DNA from: Didymella arachidicola
Lineage: Eukaryota > Ascomycota > Dothideomycetes > Pleosporales > Didymellaceae
Direction: 5' to 3'
Length of the DNA: 64,000 nt
NCBI GenBank assembly: GCA_016630955.3
Contig: CM049986.1
Coordinates: forward strand, 744,001 to 808,000
The notes beneath the pieces are model-generated. The model ran no database searches. It saw only the letters and a program-made list of their open reading frames with translations, and had not been told where the DNA came from. This document shows positions 22,112-32,793 of this stretch, in pieces (position 1 is the first letter of the stretch; each line of letters opens with the position of its first letter). The position numbers were made by a program, and so were the translations under genes.

Positions 22112-22273
22112 TAGGTACCAGTGCTCATTGAGAGACAAAGCGGGGACAATTCGGACAACGGCAAAGCCCATCGTCACATCTGTGAAGGCTACACCACATG
22201 GCCGAGGAAGTTTTCCGCCCTTCAGAGTACAAGTTTCATCAGTATTCCGACGTGGATCCACCTCCAGAGCGTG

Positions 22274-24158
22274 ATGCGCAAACCGTCTGCATGCAGCACC
22301 TGCCGGTGAGCGACCCGAGAACCTTACATCTGCCACATACCTGGTTGGACGGCTAGGTAGGGCGGTGCTAACTGACCACAGAGCGCGGCGACGCAAGTGC
22401 ATCTATCCAGCAGGAGAACGCTCTGACCGGGTGATTGCATGCGAATATTGTAGGTCACGAGCATTGCATTGCGTCCAAAGGCCTCCTGAAGGTGGCTACT
22501 ATGCTCAGCGTCAAGCTCGGATCGAGGAGTTCGAAGCCTCCCAACAGGCATCAGTATCGCCGGGGAGTCAACTCACACCAACATCATGTCAGTCCCCGTC
22601 CGATCTGCCACCATTGCCTCTAAGGCTCGAGCTGGTGAGCTTGTATTTCAACTACATTCATGATCAATTTCATTCGATGTACCACCGCCCATCCTTTACC
22701 GAGGATGTAGCTCGAGAAAGGGTGCCGAAGATCATTTTGCTCGCCATCATCGCACTTTCCTGCAGGTAAGACTAGCACTTTAGAGCTCATTAAATGCGTC
22801 TCAACTGTCCTCAACAGGTTCTCGGATAACCCCGTGTACGCGGAACTCGACCCAAGGGAGAGGGGAGAAGGCTTTCGTGCCGCTAGTGAAGCACTGCTCA
22901 ACCTACGTGATATATCCTCAGTCACGATACAAGCATGCGTTCTTTTAGGTGCATATGCTGCTGCACATGGTGACACAGACGTCGAAAATGTGTTCTACAG
23001 CACAGCAGGCCGCATGTGCCTCGTGCTGGACTTACCTAATCGGCCAGTCACTAGTCTGTTGGAAAGAGAAGTCAACATCAGAGGTATGTCTGCCCTCAAA
23101 TCGCTTGAATTGCCTTCAAGCCCAGCCCTGGGTCAGGTCATTCACTAACTAGACCAATAGTCTGGTGGACTGTCTGTATGGTCGATGTGTGGTCGTCCGC
23201 CGCAGTCAAGGTCCCAAGGATTATGCCGTTGCACAGTACGGTCTCCTATCCTATCGACGAGATTCCGTTCTCTTCGATGAGTGCCGACTTCACGTCAAAT
23301 TTCATTAACAACCCAACAACCTTCGAGTCGCCAATTCTCACCGAGATGATCAAGTTGAACAGAATACTGCTGCAAGTCATTGACTTCAATCGTAGATGCG
23401 TATCGGAGCATCTCGATGGCGAGGCATTGGAGTCTGGTGTCAAACCACTTTCTCGTGAGCTCAGCATATGGCTGGAAAGCTTGCCTCACCACATGAGGGA
23501 CACACCTGAGAACTTCAAATGGTTTGCCGACCGTGGCTTCGGCCGCATGTTCGCGGCCCTGTACCTGGGCTACTACCACTATGGTCAGCTACTCAACTAT
23601 CAATTCCTCGGGGCTGATTCGATCTCAACATCCACATTGTACGCTGCGGACTGTAAGCATCATGCCTCGAAACTCTGCGAAGTGGTATATCGTTCTTTCG
23701 CTACCCCAGGCAGTGAGGTGATGTACCCAGCGGTTGCGCATATCCTCGTAATAGCATCTACCGTCCAGATTCATACCCTGCTCTTCTCTGGGGATAACGG
23801 CCAGATACGGCAGGCAAAGTCGCGACTTGAGCGTAATTTCGAGATCCTCCTGCGGCTACGGCCGTTCTGGTCGAGTGTCGATAGCGCAATGAGTCGCCTA
23901 AGGGCTTTCCATCAGACCTGTCTGCGAAGCAAAGACACGAGTTTCGTTCTGGACCGCTGGCTGCTACGTTTCCTAGTTCAGTTCGCTCCGCATATGGAAC
24001 TCGAGCCGCGAGACAACGACCCGCATTACGAGGCTCTGCTTGCTCTTTCGAAGCAATCACCTTCATCGTGTTCCTCGTTGTCGGTAACATCGCCGGGAAT
24101 GGCAATGCAACCCCCACATGTTCCACATGGGGCTTCCCCACGGGTACACCAAGCCTAA
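22274..24158 (+). CDS. Zn2Cys6 transcription factor with fungal-specific TF domain
   Basis: Four exons: 22274-22305, 22382-22765, 22818-23083 and 23161-24158, with introns of 76, 52 and 77 bp; 559 aa. The 32-nt first exon encodes MRKPSACSTC; splicing at R11 gives a complete binuclear zinc cluster C-x2-C-x6-C ... CEYC-x6-C within the first 45 residues. A short linker follows, then the fungal-specific transcription factor (middle homology) domain from about residue 85 (LYFNYIHDQFHSMYHRPSF, IILLAIIALSCRFSD, GRMCLVLDLPN, VWWTVCMVDVWSS). It is a nuclear DNA-binding regulator. The transporter is divergent and the alpha-galactosidase starts 207 bp downstream on the same strand, so local regulation of sugar use is a reasonable inference. 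Inducer unknown. Confidence 0.88.
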
Positions 24159-24365
24159 CGCCCCACATGAGACATAGCGGCGGAAAACAACATCTATTTC
24201 CCACGTGTGTTACGTGGATCTTCTCCTAGAGCGCAGGGCGGGGACACTTGGCGTCGGTTCTCGCATAGCGGTCGGATCGGAGGCTGTGTGATTGTATTAA
24301 AAACGTGTACTGCTACACGAGCAGCCGCGATACGAGCCTCACACTCCGAAGCACCAACGACAAAG
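24159..24365 (+). promoter_or_regulatory. Promoter of the alpha-galactosidase gene
   Basis: It contains GCGGGG at 24238-24243, matching the CreA/Mig1 consensus SYGGRG; three closely spaced CGG triplets at 24269-24271, 24273-24275 and 24278-24280; and a TATA-like TATTAAAAA at 24295-24303, about 65 bp before the start codon. Carbon catabolite repression and control by a zinc-cluster regulator are plausible. Confidence 0.5.
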
Positions 24366-26079
24366 ATGGCTCCGTACCGGTACAGCAACATCATCGCTGC
24401 CACCCTTATCACTGGAGCAGCTGCGATCAACAATGGGTTGGCTGTAACGCCTCCGATGGGATGGGTTAGACGACTAGCATGAACCTCCGATCATGATACT
24501 GACGGATCTAGAACAATTGGAACGCCTTCGGCTGCGATGTCTCGGAAGATCTACTATACACGACATCGGATCAGATATTAAGTCTTGGCCTTCGAGACCT
24601 AGGGTACGATCACGTCGTGCTGGATGACTGTTGGCAAGATGTCAATGGTCGTGACAAGAACGGCAAGCTTCAGCCCGAGCTCAGCAAATTCCCCAATGGC
24701 TTGAAGTCGATATCAAATCATCTCCACGACCAAGGATTGAAGTATGGCATGTATAGCAGTGCAGGCGAGATGACCTGTGCACGGTTCTGTACGTGAGTTC
24801 CCGCCGTTGGTCACCGAATCTAGGGTTAACAGCAAGGAACAGCCGGATCTCTTGACCATGAGGTCGATGATGCCAACAGCTTCGCCGAATGGGGTGTCGA
24901 CATGCTCAAATATGACAGTTGCTATCATATGGGCAGAATTGGAACACCCCAGATATCGTTCAATAGGTTCAAGGTTATGTCGGATGCGCTCAAGGCTACC
25001 GGACGAAACATCCTGCTCAACCTGTGCAATTGGGGAGAAGACTCGGTACATACCGTAAGTTCACCCATGTGTAGGGTATTGTGCTTGAGTCTAACATTGG
25101 TACAGTGGGGAATGTCAATCTCCAATTCGTGGCGTATTACGGGCGACATCTACGACAGCTTCACAGTGAGCTTTGAAACGCATCAAATGAAAAGCCTTTT
25201 ACTGAATTGTCACAGCGACCAGATGACCTGTGCGGCTGCAACACCATGGCTCCTGGCGATCCTTCCTGCATCGCTCCTGGGACCCACTGTTCTGTTCTCT
25301 TCATCCTCAACAAAGTCGCTCCTTTCGCCGACCGCTCCATACCAGGTGGCTGGAGCGATCTGGACATGCTGGAAGTTGGCCAAGGCGGTATGACAGATGA
25401 GGAATACAAAGCCCACTTTGCACTCTGGGCTGCCCTCAAGTCTCCGCTCTTCCTAGGCAACGACCTCCGCTCCATGCCTACCTCAGCGCTGACCATCATC
25501 AACAACCCTGCCATCATTGCGCTCAGCCAAGATCCGCATGGCAGATCAGTGACTCGTGTGTGCAGAAACACAACAGTCGCCAAAGATCAGTATGGTGAAG
25601 GCGAAACTCACGTCTGGGCTGGCTATCTGCACAATGGCGATCAAGCCGTCATCTTGCTCAATGCGGCCGCTGAAGACCTCGACATCGAGATCTCTCTTGC
25701 CGAAATCTTTACGCCTTTCGGCCCCCATGGCTCTGCTCCACACGTCAATTACGACTGGGCTGTGCATGATTTGTGGGCAGACCGTATGTCCGCAGCGACT
25801 GCAGAGGAGTTGCTCGTTGCTACGAATGAGGCAAATCGCGCTGCTATTCTGAAAAAGGCAAACTGGTACAACGCAACGGAGACACCATACGAGCAGGGCC
25901 TTCGTGAGGGTGATTCTCGGCTGTTTGGACAGAAGATCGGCATAGTGGAGGCTGGTGGCAGCTTGAAGGCGCCTGTGAAGAGTCATGCTGCGAAGGTCTT
26001 CAGGCTGAGAAGGATCGTGAAAGAGGGCGAGAAGTTCAAGGGTAAGAGCATCGATCGTGTTGCTAAGGATGAGCTATGA
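24366..26079 (+). CDS. Alpha-galactosidase, glycoside hydrolase family 27
   Basis: Five exons: 24366-24464, 24512-24788, 24843-25054, 25106-25165 and 25216-26079; 503 aa. It hydrolyses terminal alpha-galactosyl residues of melibiose, raffinose or galactomannan. The N-terminal segment SNIIAATLITGAAAINNGLA looks like a signal peptide, so secretion is likely. GH27 motifs: TPPMGWNNWNAFGCDV, YDHVVLDDCWQ, GMYSSAGEMTC, the nucleophile Asp in DMLKYDSCY, the acid/base Asp in WRITGDIYDSF (carried by the 20-codon fourth exon), and GGWSDLDMLEVGQGG. The C-terminal beta domain includes VILLNAAAEDLDIEISL. The last about 110 residues are less typical and end in a Lys-rich tail. It follows the Zn2Cys6 gene on the same strand. 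Confidence 0.93.
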
Positions 26080-26557
26080 GGGCCAAGGTTGGATTTTGGG
26101 CTTTGACCTTTGAATGCCTGCCGAGATTCAAAGAAACTCGTAAAGTCGAGTGAGCAAAATCTGGAGGGTTGCTACAGGCAGCTATGTCCTGCAGGATGTC
26201 GAAGATGGAAGCAACGCTCCAGCTCAACAATGGAATATTGCTCCGTGATTTGGTTCTGACTCTTTTCTATCTGATCCATAACCTTAAAAATCGAAGACTT
26301 GGGTTCTATGCATTACGACTCCATCTTTGAGCACTGAGGAGAGGGACCGAAGACGCTGGGAAAAAACTAGACAGGAGGCCGCCAACTCTACCTGCCAGCA
26401 AACCACAAGGCAACCACTAGGAGGACGGAACGTCCACAAATCATATATCATCACTTCTGGCACTCTTACAATCCAATTGTGCGCTCTCCATTCAGCACTC
26501 TGTTATTCTTCTCAATACTCTCAACAACTACATCTCACCAAACACTCAGTGCTGAAT
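26080..26557. other. Intergenic, upstream of the DUF4419 gene
   Basis: About 480 bp of 3' flank and promoter. The DUF4419 frame is open back to 26327, but the start that fits the family is the ATG at 26558. Confidence 0.45.
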
Positions 26558-27731
26558 ATGCCTGTCACGATCACGACAGCCAACCACGCATCTCGCATGT
26601 GGCAGATAGCCAAGACTGAAACTGTGTCAGGACTTTTCAAGGATGCGGCCTCTCAGGAGTTCAGAAACTGCAAGCAAATCGTTCAGAGCTCATTCTCTGA
26701 GAAAGCGTTGCAAGGAGCACATCTGTCTCCGTCGCACAATGGGCTCGTTTACGCAGCATATCACGCATACAGTCACCATCACCACCTAACAATACGTCCT
26801 GAGGATGTATGGTTTGCGATTCTCTCGCAGCTGAGCTTTTATATCAACGCGCATGCTGAAGAGCTGCGGGACTACTTTGTTGCACACGAGGGACAGAAGG
26901 AGCTCACAGTCTACGCTGTTGGCTCCATCAACACCGTCAATTTCGGCACGCTCGCAAGACACATGACGAATGAGATCCAACAATGTCAAAGACCATGATC
27001 TGCAAGCTTGGATCATGCCTGACTTCACTACAACCACTGACAGCGACCGCGCGGTTGCCGCGGTGCTGATGATGGGCGCAATGCAGAAATACTTCTCCTA
27101 TGGCGCACGCCTCAAGTGCGGGATTCCATCTGTGACTCTCCTCGGGGAGCGGGAGGATTGGGAGAAGATACACAACAGGCTGAACAAGCTGTTTGAGTTT
27201 GGCGATGAGCCAACTAACTTCGCAAAGCAACTTCGACCTATCGTCCGCAATCTCGTTTCCATGTTCGACGCAGATGCCCAGTCCAATCCGGAACTGCAGG
27301 CGTTCTGGGGCAGGATCGCCAACAAACACAGCATGGGCAGCGGTCCTACATGGTTCTCAGGTTGGATCACAACGTTCTGCATGTGGCATGAGGATGGAAA
27401 GCTCATCAATCGCATCCGGGATGACCAAGGTCTCGAGCTGGATGGTGTCAGATACGGCAGGATTGATATCAAGAAGATACCCGCTGGCTTTGTCTCAGTC
27501 CCCATCAAGGTCGACGACAACGGTGTGGAGTACAATACGAAGATGGTGGCTGGCTCATTTGGTGTCCAGGCCATGAGCAGTGGTCAACGGACTGACCCGG
27601 GCAACGAGCATGCGTACATGCGCTATGACGGCGAGGATCAACAGCATGAGCCAGCAAGTGGAACAGAGGAGCCAGGTCTGGAATCGCTGCAGCCGGTCAC
27701 CGGTTGGATCATGTATGAGGTCCGGGATTGA
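26558..27731 (+). pseudogene. DUF4419 family gene with an apparent frameshift
   Basis: Two overlapping open frames together make one DUF4419 protein of about 390 aa. The first (from MPVTITTANHASR) holds GLVYAAYHAYSHHHHLTIRPEDVWFAILSQLSFYINAHAEELR and ends just after LARHMTNEIQQ at 26998. The second continues with NNVKDHDLQAWIMPDFTTTT and GIPSVTLLGEREDWEKI up to 27731. The homology runs straight across the switch, near 26975-26985, with no room for a GT-AG intron. A one-base insertion (or loss of two bases) would explain it. It is either a recent inactivation or an assembly error. The rest of the gene shows no decay, which favours a recent event or error. Function of the family is unknown; it is widespread in fungi. 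Confidence 0.75.
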
Positions 27732-28236
27732 CGGATGGAAGCTTTACAGGTCTTTTCCCAAGATTCACTCTCATTTTTCCTTGCTAAAAGTCCTTTCATG
27801 GTAGAACAAGGGACAGCTGTTCTACGCGCCCTGGTAGACGTTAGATCGATCTCATTCACCGAAGCACGCAGTCTCCATCCCAGAGAGAGATCAGTAGATT
27901 GGAATGGTGATGTGTTACTTCTATCTGTACTAATATTGGTGGGCTCTCTGCGAGTCGCCCAGCCTGCCTGACACGACCATAATCGATGTCAGCGACACTC
28001 ATCAACTATATACAATATACCCGTTCATCGCGAAGACCATTGGTAGCGGAACATGTGACCTTTGAAAATAAAACTGTGCCCAGACATAAGAACGCCATAA
28101 CCAACTGCAGCGCCTGTGATATATGCAACGAGAAAGATAGGAAAATATCCAGCCCATAGTATGCAGAACAACGCTCAAACGCACGACAAAACTTCAATAT
28201 CAGCACATCTTCTCCCGATTCAAGTATTCAGGAAGA
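27732..28236. other. Intergenic, convergent 3' ends
   Basis: About 500 bp, no gene recognised. Confidence 0.45.
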
Positions 28237-30683
28237 TCACTTAAACATCCACTGGCAGTGACACGAATCGCTTGGGTCTCCGCGACGCTCGACATCTCGC
28301 TTGCTCTGCGACGTCGCCGAGGTCCTTGCGAAGTACTCCGAGTAACTCGGGTCCTGCTCCTGCAGCCACAACGCAACGGCAGGATCGTTGCCGTTCGGCG
28401 CTGGCGCGATATCGCCGTTCTCCAGCAGCACCATGCGCTGACAGTACGGCTGCGATGGCGGGTTTGGCAGCCGGCGCTCTTCAATCTTGACGATGCGTGG
28501 ATACGGCGGGATGCGAGAAGATGATGCTGCTGCTGCTGCGTCGGCATCGGCGTCGCGGCGAGTGATTGCCGATGTTGGGATGACTTCTGCAGCTCCAGTG
28601 GAGAAACTTTGCGTTATGGTTGTTGGCGCGGGGGTTGCGACTGCGACTGTTGCGCCGCCTGATGTGGAGGAGATAGGTACGTTTGTTGGGTACATGGTAG
28701 GGAGTGCGGTGAAGGTCGCCGCTGTCGAGTTGTCCATGGCGTATATATACCCCTCAATGTAGGTGTCATTCCAGTAACAGTACCACGGATAGTCACCGGG
28801 CTGAACCGTGAACCTTTGACGAGATGGCTCATCGTCGTTTAGTTGGCGTTTCCTCAAGGCAGAACCAGCGGACAGCTCTTCGGGTCTGAGAATAACGAGC
28901 TTGTCATACCTGGCAGAGAAATGGAAAGCTGGACCGAGAGACTGGAAGTCCAAATCTTTCACAAGCTGCATTGACTCCAGATCGAGTTTGGGAGTCTGTG
29001 TGCCATACTGGATCTTGTTCTCCGGGATTCCGTTGGCCCCTCGGATGGATGCTCTTTGCTGTTGGTTGCCGCTCGAATCAATGCCCGTATTGTTAATGGT
29101 GATGATGAGAGGGGCAAAGGTCATCTTGCAAGACCATGCCGAGTACTCATTGGCCTGTACCAGACAACCTGGATTAGCTTCTTGTGGAAATCCCAAGGGA
29201 AGTGAGAAAGCCCCTGTGGGTAGTGGTTGAATATCGGAAGGAAACGAGATAGGTGTGGCTCCAAAGAGCGACCCGCTTGGGTACGGTCCTGTCACTTGAG
29301 GTTGCCTGTAGTGGTTAGCATTCTTGGCGCGATAGATGTATGACAAGCTTACGGTTCTTCATCGGGCCTGCTACCCTGGCCCTTGTTATCGTCCTTTTCA
29401 CTATGCTTCTTTGCAGCGAATGTACCTATTGCCGCTCCAAGTGCAACAGCAAAGACTAAAAGCAATACGAGGACTACAACAGCGACACCCATAGGAATCT
29501 TGCCGAACAATCGCTTCTTACGCCAACTCGTCTTCGCCGTTTCGGGATCTCCCTTCTCGTTGTACTTTTCACTGATTTCACCGTTTTCTGCAGACAAGAG
29601 CGACGCAGAAGAAGAATCTGAAGGTGCTGCTGGGACAGTGCTAGTAGAAGACACATGAGCAAGGTTGCCTGTCTGAGTTTCTGGTCTCTGTGGCGGCAGG
29701 CGGGCAGGCGTGATTGGAGGCAGCAAGGGCTCAGCGGCAGCAGTGGGCGCGGCATGCGCCGAGTAGGATGCCTCACTAACGGATGAGACTGGTGAGACTG
29801 GTGAGGCAGGTGTGTTGAAAGGATCCTCTAAGTCGATAGCGGTGTTCAGGGGTGCGGGGATGATGCGGGATGCGCTTGCCTCGGCAGCCATGGAGGCCTT
29901 GGTGGGTCCTTCGTCGGGGTATCTCGAGTACGGAGGTAACTGCTCAAGGTGGCCGTCTGGCCCAATGATGTCCTGCTCCTCGCCGTCCGGTCCCAGCACG
30001 CGGTGATAGCCGTTGTTCAACCCTGGGAACCCAACAGGCATGGCTGTCTGGATTGGCGGCAGGGTTGGCGGAATGGCCTGCATCGTCTGCATGGGCGCCT
30101 CGTCGTCCAGCCCGCTTTGCGAGTACATGGCATATGGGTGCGCTGGTCGTTGAAGTGACATGGGTCGGTCCTGTCTCCCGGTCGAGGCGGTTGCAATGCT
30201 GCTTGGGCGATCCATGGTATGCTGCGGGTACATGCCGTACGGGTGGCTGGGCCCAGTCCCAAAGGGGTTCTCTGCGTTGCTGGTCGTTGCGAAGGAGGCA
30301 GTCGAGCTGACGGAGTCGCGGTGTTGCAGGTTCGACTCGGCCAAGGGCGGTCGGTTGCTCAGGCCTGCTGGGCGGCTGTCGTGTACCATGGAATTGCGCA
30401 CCTTGGCGGTGCTGTTGCGCGTCGCCGTCCGTCGCAAGTCGCTTGCCGGGTTCACTGGGGCCTTTGACACGGACGTCGGTCGCTGCGGCGTCTCGCTGAA
30501 GTCGCTCTCCAGCGGATGGCCGCGGCGCGGCGCCTCAGCATTGGCGTGTGTCTGGCGAAAGCCAAGCCCATCCGAGACCATGAAGTCGTTCTCGTCGAAG
30601 TCGAACTCGTTGTCGTCGTCGAAGACATTGTGGACGCTCTCCCGCTGCGAGCGCGTGCTCTCGTGGCTGTTGCGTCGTTCCAT
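28237..30683 (-). CDS. Large single-pass membrane protein with DUF7820-like domain
   Basis: Exons 30683-29353 and 29305-28237 with a 47-bp intron; 799 aa. The first about 390 residues are disordered, rich in Ser, Pro, Asn, Gln and acidic residues (DDDNEFDFDENDF near residue 22). A transmembrane helix follows (MGVAVVVLVLLLVFAVALGAAIGTFAA, about residues 400-426). The C-terminal half is a predicted extracellular domain with ANEYSAWSCKM, ITINNTG, RYDKLVILRPEEL and PGDYPWYCYWNDTYIEGYIY, several N-glycosylation sequons, and a conserved tail (KIEERRLPNPPSQPYCQRMVLL). This matches an uncharacterised ascomycete family I know as DUF7820. Function unknown; a type II-like surface protein is the best reading. 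Confidence 0.75.
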
Positions 30684-32793
30684 CGCGCGGTGCGGTCCCT
30701 GAGGCCCACGGAGGCCGTGTCTCCCCCTTCCAAGCCTCGATCCCGCGTCGCAAAATCGTCCACGTGATGGGCGTCAGCTCGATGTGTGTCAGCTCGATGC
30801 GCGTGCGGCGGCGGAGGTGGGCGCGGTGGGCTGCGGTGTCGGTGTCTGTCGGTGTCGTGAAGGGCGCCGTGGTGTTCCAATTCCAGGGTGCGGTGGATGC
30901 AGCGCTGCACCTGTTCTGAGACGGGCGATCGGTTGGCACGTACGGCAAGTCCCAGCCGCTAGTGCCAAAAGGCAGCGGTTGGCCAAACGGCAGCGACTGC
31001 GATTCCCAGCGGACAGTTCGTCGGCGGATGTGCACCAATCGACGCTGCTGCTGCCCGTAGAATCGGCGCTCACAGCGCGTTGCGTCTCGCACTCGCGTTG
31101 AAGGCTTTGTGGCACGCTGTTGCTGTCGCTGTCGCTGTCGCTGCTCGCACCGCGCGTGAGCACAGACTCGGGCAGATCGCCCCCTCACAATTCATACCGG
31201 GACCACTTGGGTTCTCGTCTTCTCGTCTTCTCGGCCCTGGCTTTGCTCCGGCGACGGCCTGAGGCTATGACATCGTTCTGCATCTGCCGCGACGATTTTT
31301 TCTTTTTCATGGGCCCCGTCCTTTATCAGATGGATCCTCTTAATCAGATCGAGCGGTGGATACTCCGCGTTCTGACCGAGCATTCTTGGTCACAGTCACT
31401 CGCGCACGGCAGAAATGCTCACACCCTCTATCAAGCACGGCCGAAGCATGGCACACTTTTTTGTCTACGAGACAACAGACCGCCATGTGAGGTGGTGGTG
31501 ATGCCTTACCTTAGAAGGAAGCATCTCTCGAACCATCGTCGAGTCCCTTGTGCATCGAACAGCAGGCTGCCAGGTCTCAGAGGAATAGACGACTCCCAGA
31601 ACAAAGGTACATACAATCACGATCCTGTACGCTGCTCCTAACTTGAGGTCCACGATTCTTACGGCATCTCCAAAGAGAGTAGCTGCCCCGAGCTATCGGG
31701 CACACGTGCAGATGTTTGGTTAAAGTTCTTGCAAACTTGGCTCATGGCGCTCAAGTGACAGCTGTAGCCTGCGGATACTCAAGCCTCAATTGCATTTGAA
31801 GCATGCCACAACCGGACACCCACGCAGCTTAGCCTGCCGTCTCCCGTACGATGACCATGTTCTCAAGTCAACGGGATATTGTCGTGTGCCTCGCAGTGGG
31901 ATGGATGTTTGTATCGAGTCAGCAGTTAATGCTCGATGGAAGTGGCCGTGATCAACTGTACAGGTCAGGGGTGGGAGACAGAGCACGCACACCATACTGC
32001 AGTGTGCACAAGTCTTGGATCTACACAGTAAGCATACATGTAGTCAAGCGAGACGAAGAGCTCTGGTGTAAAATCACTGAAATGCTTGTTATGCATATCC
32101 CCTTGACTCTGTGCATCTTGTGCACAAATGCGTCTACTTTATTGATCCTTTTGGTGAGCATTGCACAGCTGCGGTTGAGCCGTTACGTTAGTGCCGCGCA
32201 TGTTCGGAGGCTGTGTTCCAGCTGCCGCATGCTGCCGATGTTGTGTTGCAAGGTGATCATGAAGATGGGCCCATCCGCACCCTCGTGTTGCGGACGCTAA
32301 GGCAGCGACCCTGCAGGCCAAGACGAACGCGATAGGCCCCTGTTAGGCTGTTCCTGGCACACCCAAATTCGTCTTTCAGAAGTGCGGCGCCACGCTGCCC
32401 CGATTCGCGGTGGCCAACAATGTGACAACAGACGCAGAAGCAGCGTGACGTTATGAATGGGCAGCAGAGGGCTGCGCCTTCTCAAACCCTGCTCTTGCCC
32501 CGTCGGCGTTGGGACACTCATTGTGTGATGAGGTAAACGCAAGTGCAAAAGTTCACCATCGCGCGTCAGGCGAACGCGTGAACGGGAAATTGGCGTTGTT
32601 GAGAGCCAGGTTCTCTGCACAAAAACAGTTAAACCTCCTCATCCACCCTAAGGCTCATCTTGCCAGCATTGGTCCGTCCTTGACCGCTCTGCCATTGTCG
32701 CTCGCCCAGTACTTAATCCGTGTACACCGCCCCTCATTCACCCCCTAGTAACTTGCCATTTCCCTCCCACCACGCTTCACAACAACACCAAAG
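30684..32793. other. Intergenic region between divergent membrane-protein and HMG-CoA synthase genes
   Basis: About 2.1 kb with two promoters. Frames of 173 codons (plus, 31120-31641) and 217 codons (minus, 30535-31188) have biased composition and no motif. A GCTGTC hexamer repeat lies at 31122-31143. The last 150 bp are CT-rich, as in highly expressed fungal promoters. Confidence 0.45.
31122..31143 (+). repeat. Short hexamer repeat (GCTGTC) x 3.7
   Basis: Three full copies of GCTGTC plus GCTG, in the leader or promoter region of the DUF7820-like gene. Confidence 0.7.

Larger units (their letters stand above)
21514..22273. promoter_or_regulatory. Divergent promoter of the sugar transporter and Zn2Cys6 regulator
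   Basis: 760 bp between divergent start codons. No coding sequence. It contains three separate CGG/CCG palindromes of the kind bound by Zn2Cys6 dimers, listed individually. Confidence 0.6.

Noticed and set aside
30535..31188. 217-codon minus-strand frame rich in Arg and His upstream of the membrane protein gene
   Set aside because: Low-complexity composition from GC-rich repeats, overlaps the real first exon in another frame, and has no domain.
31120..31641. 173-codon plus-strand frame between the membrane protein and HMG-CoA synthase genes
   Set aside because: Begins in a hexamer repeat, and shows no motif, no splice support and no family resemblance.
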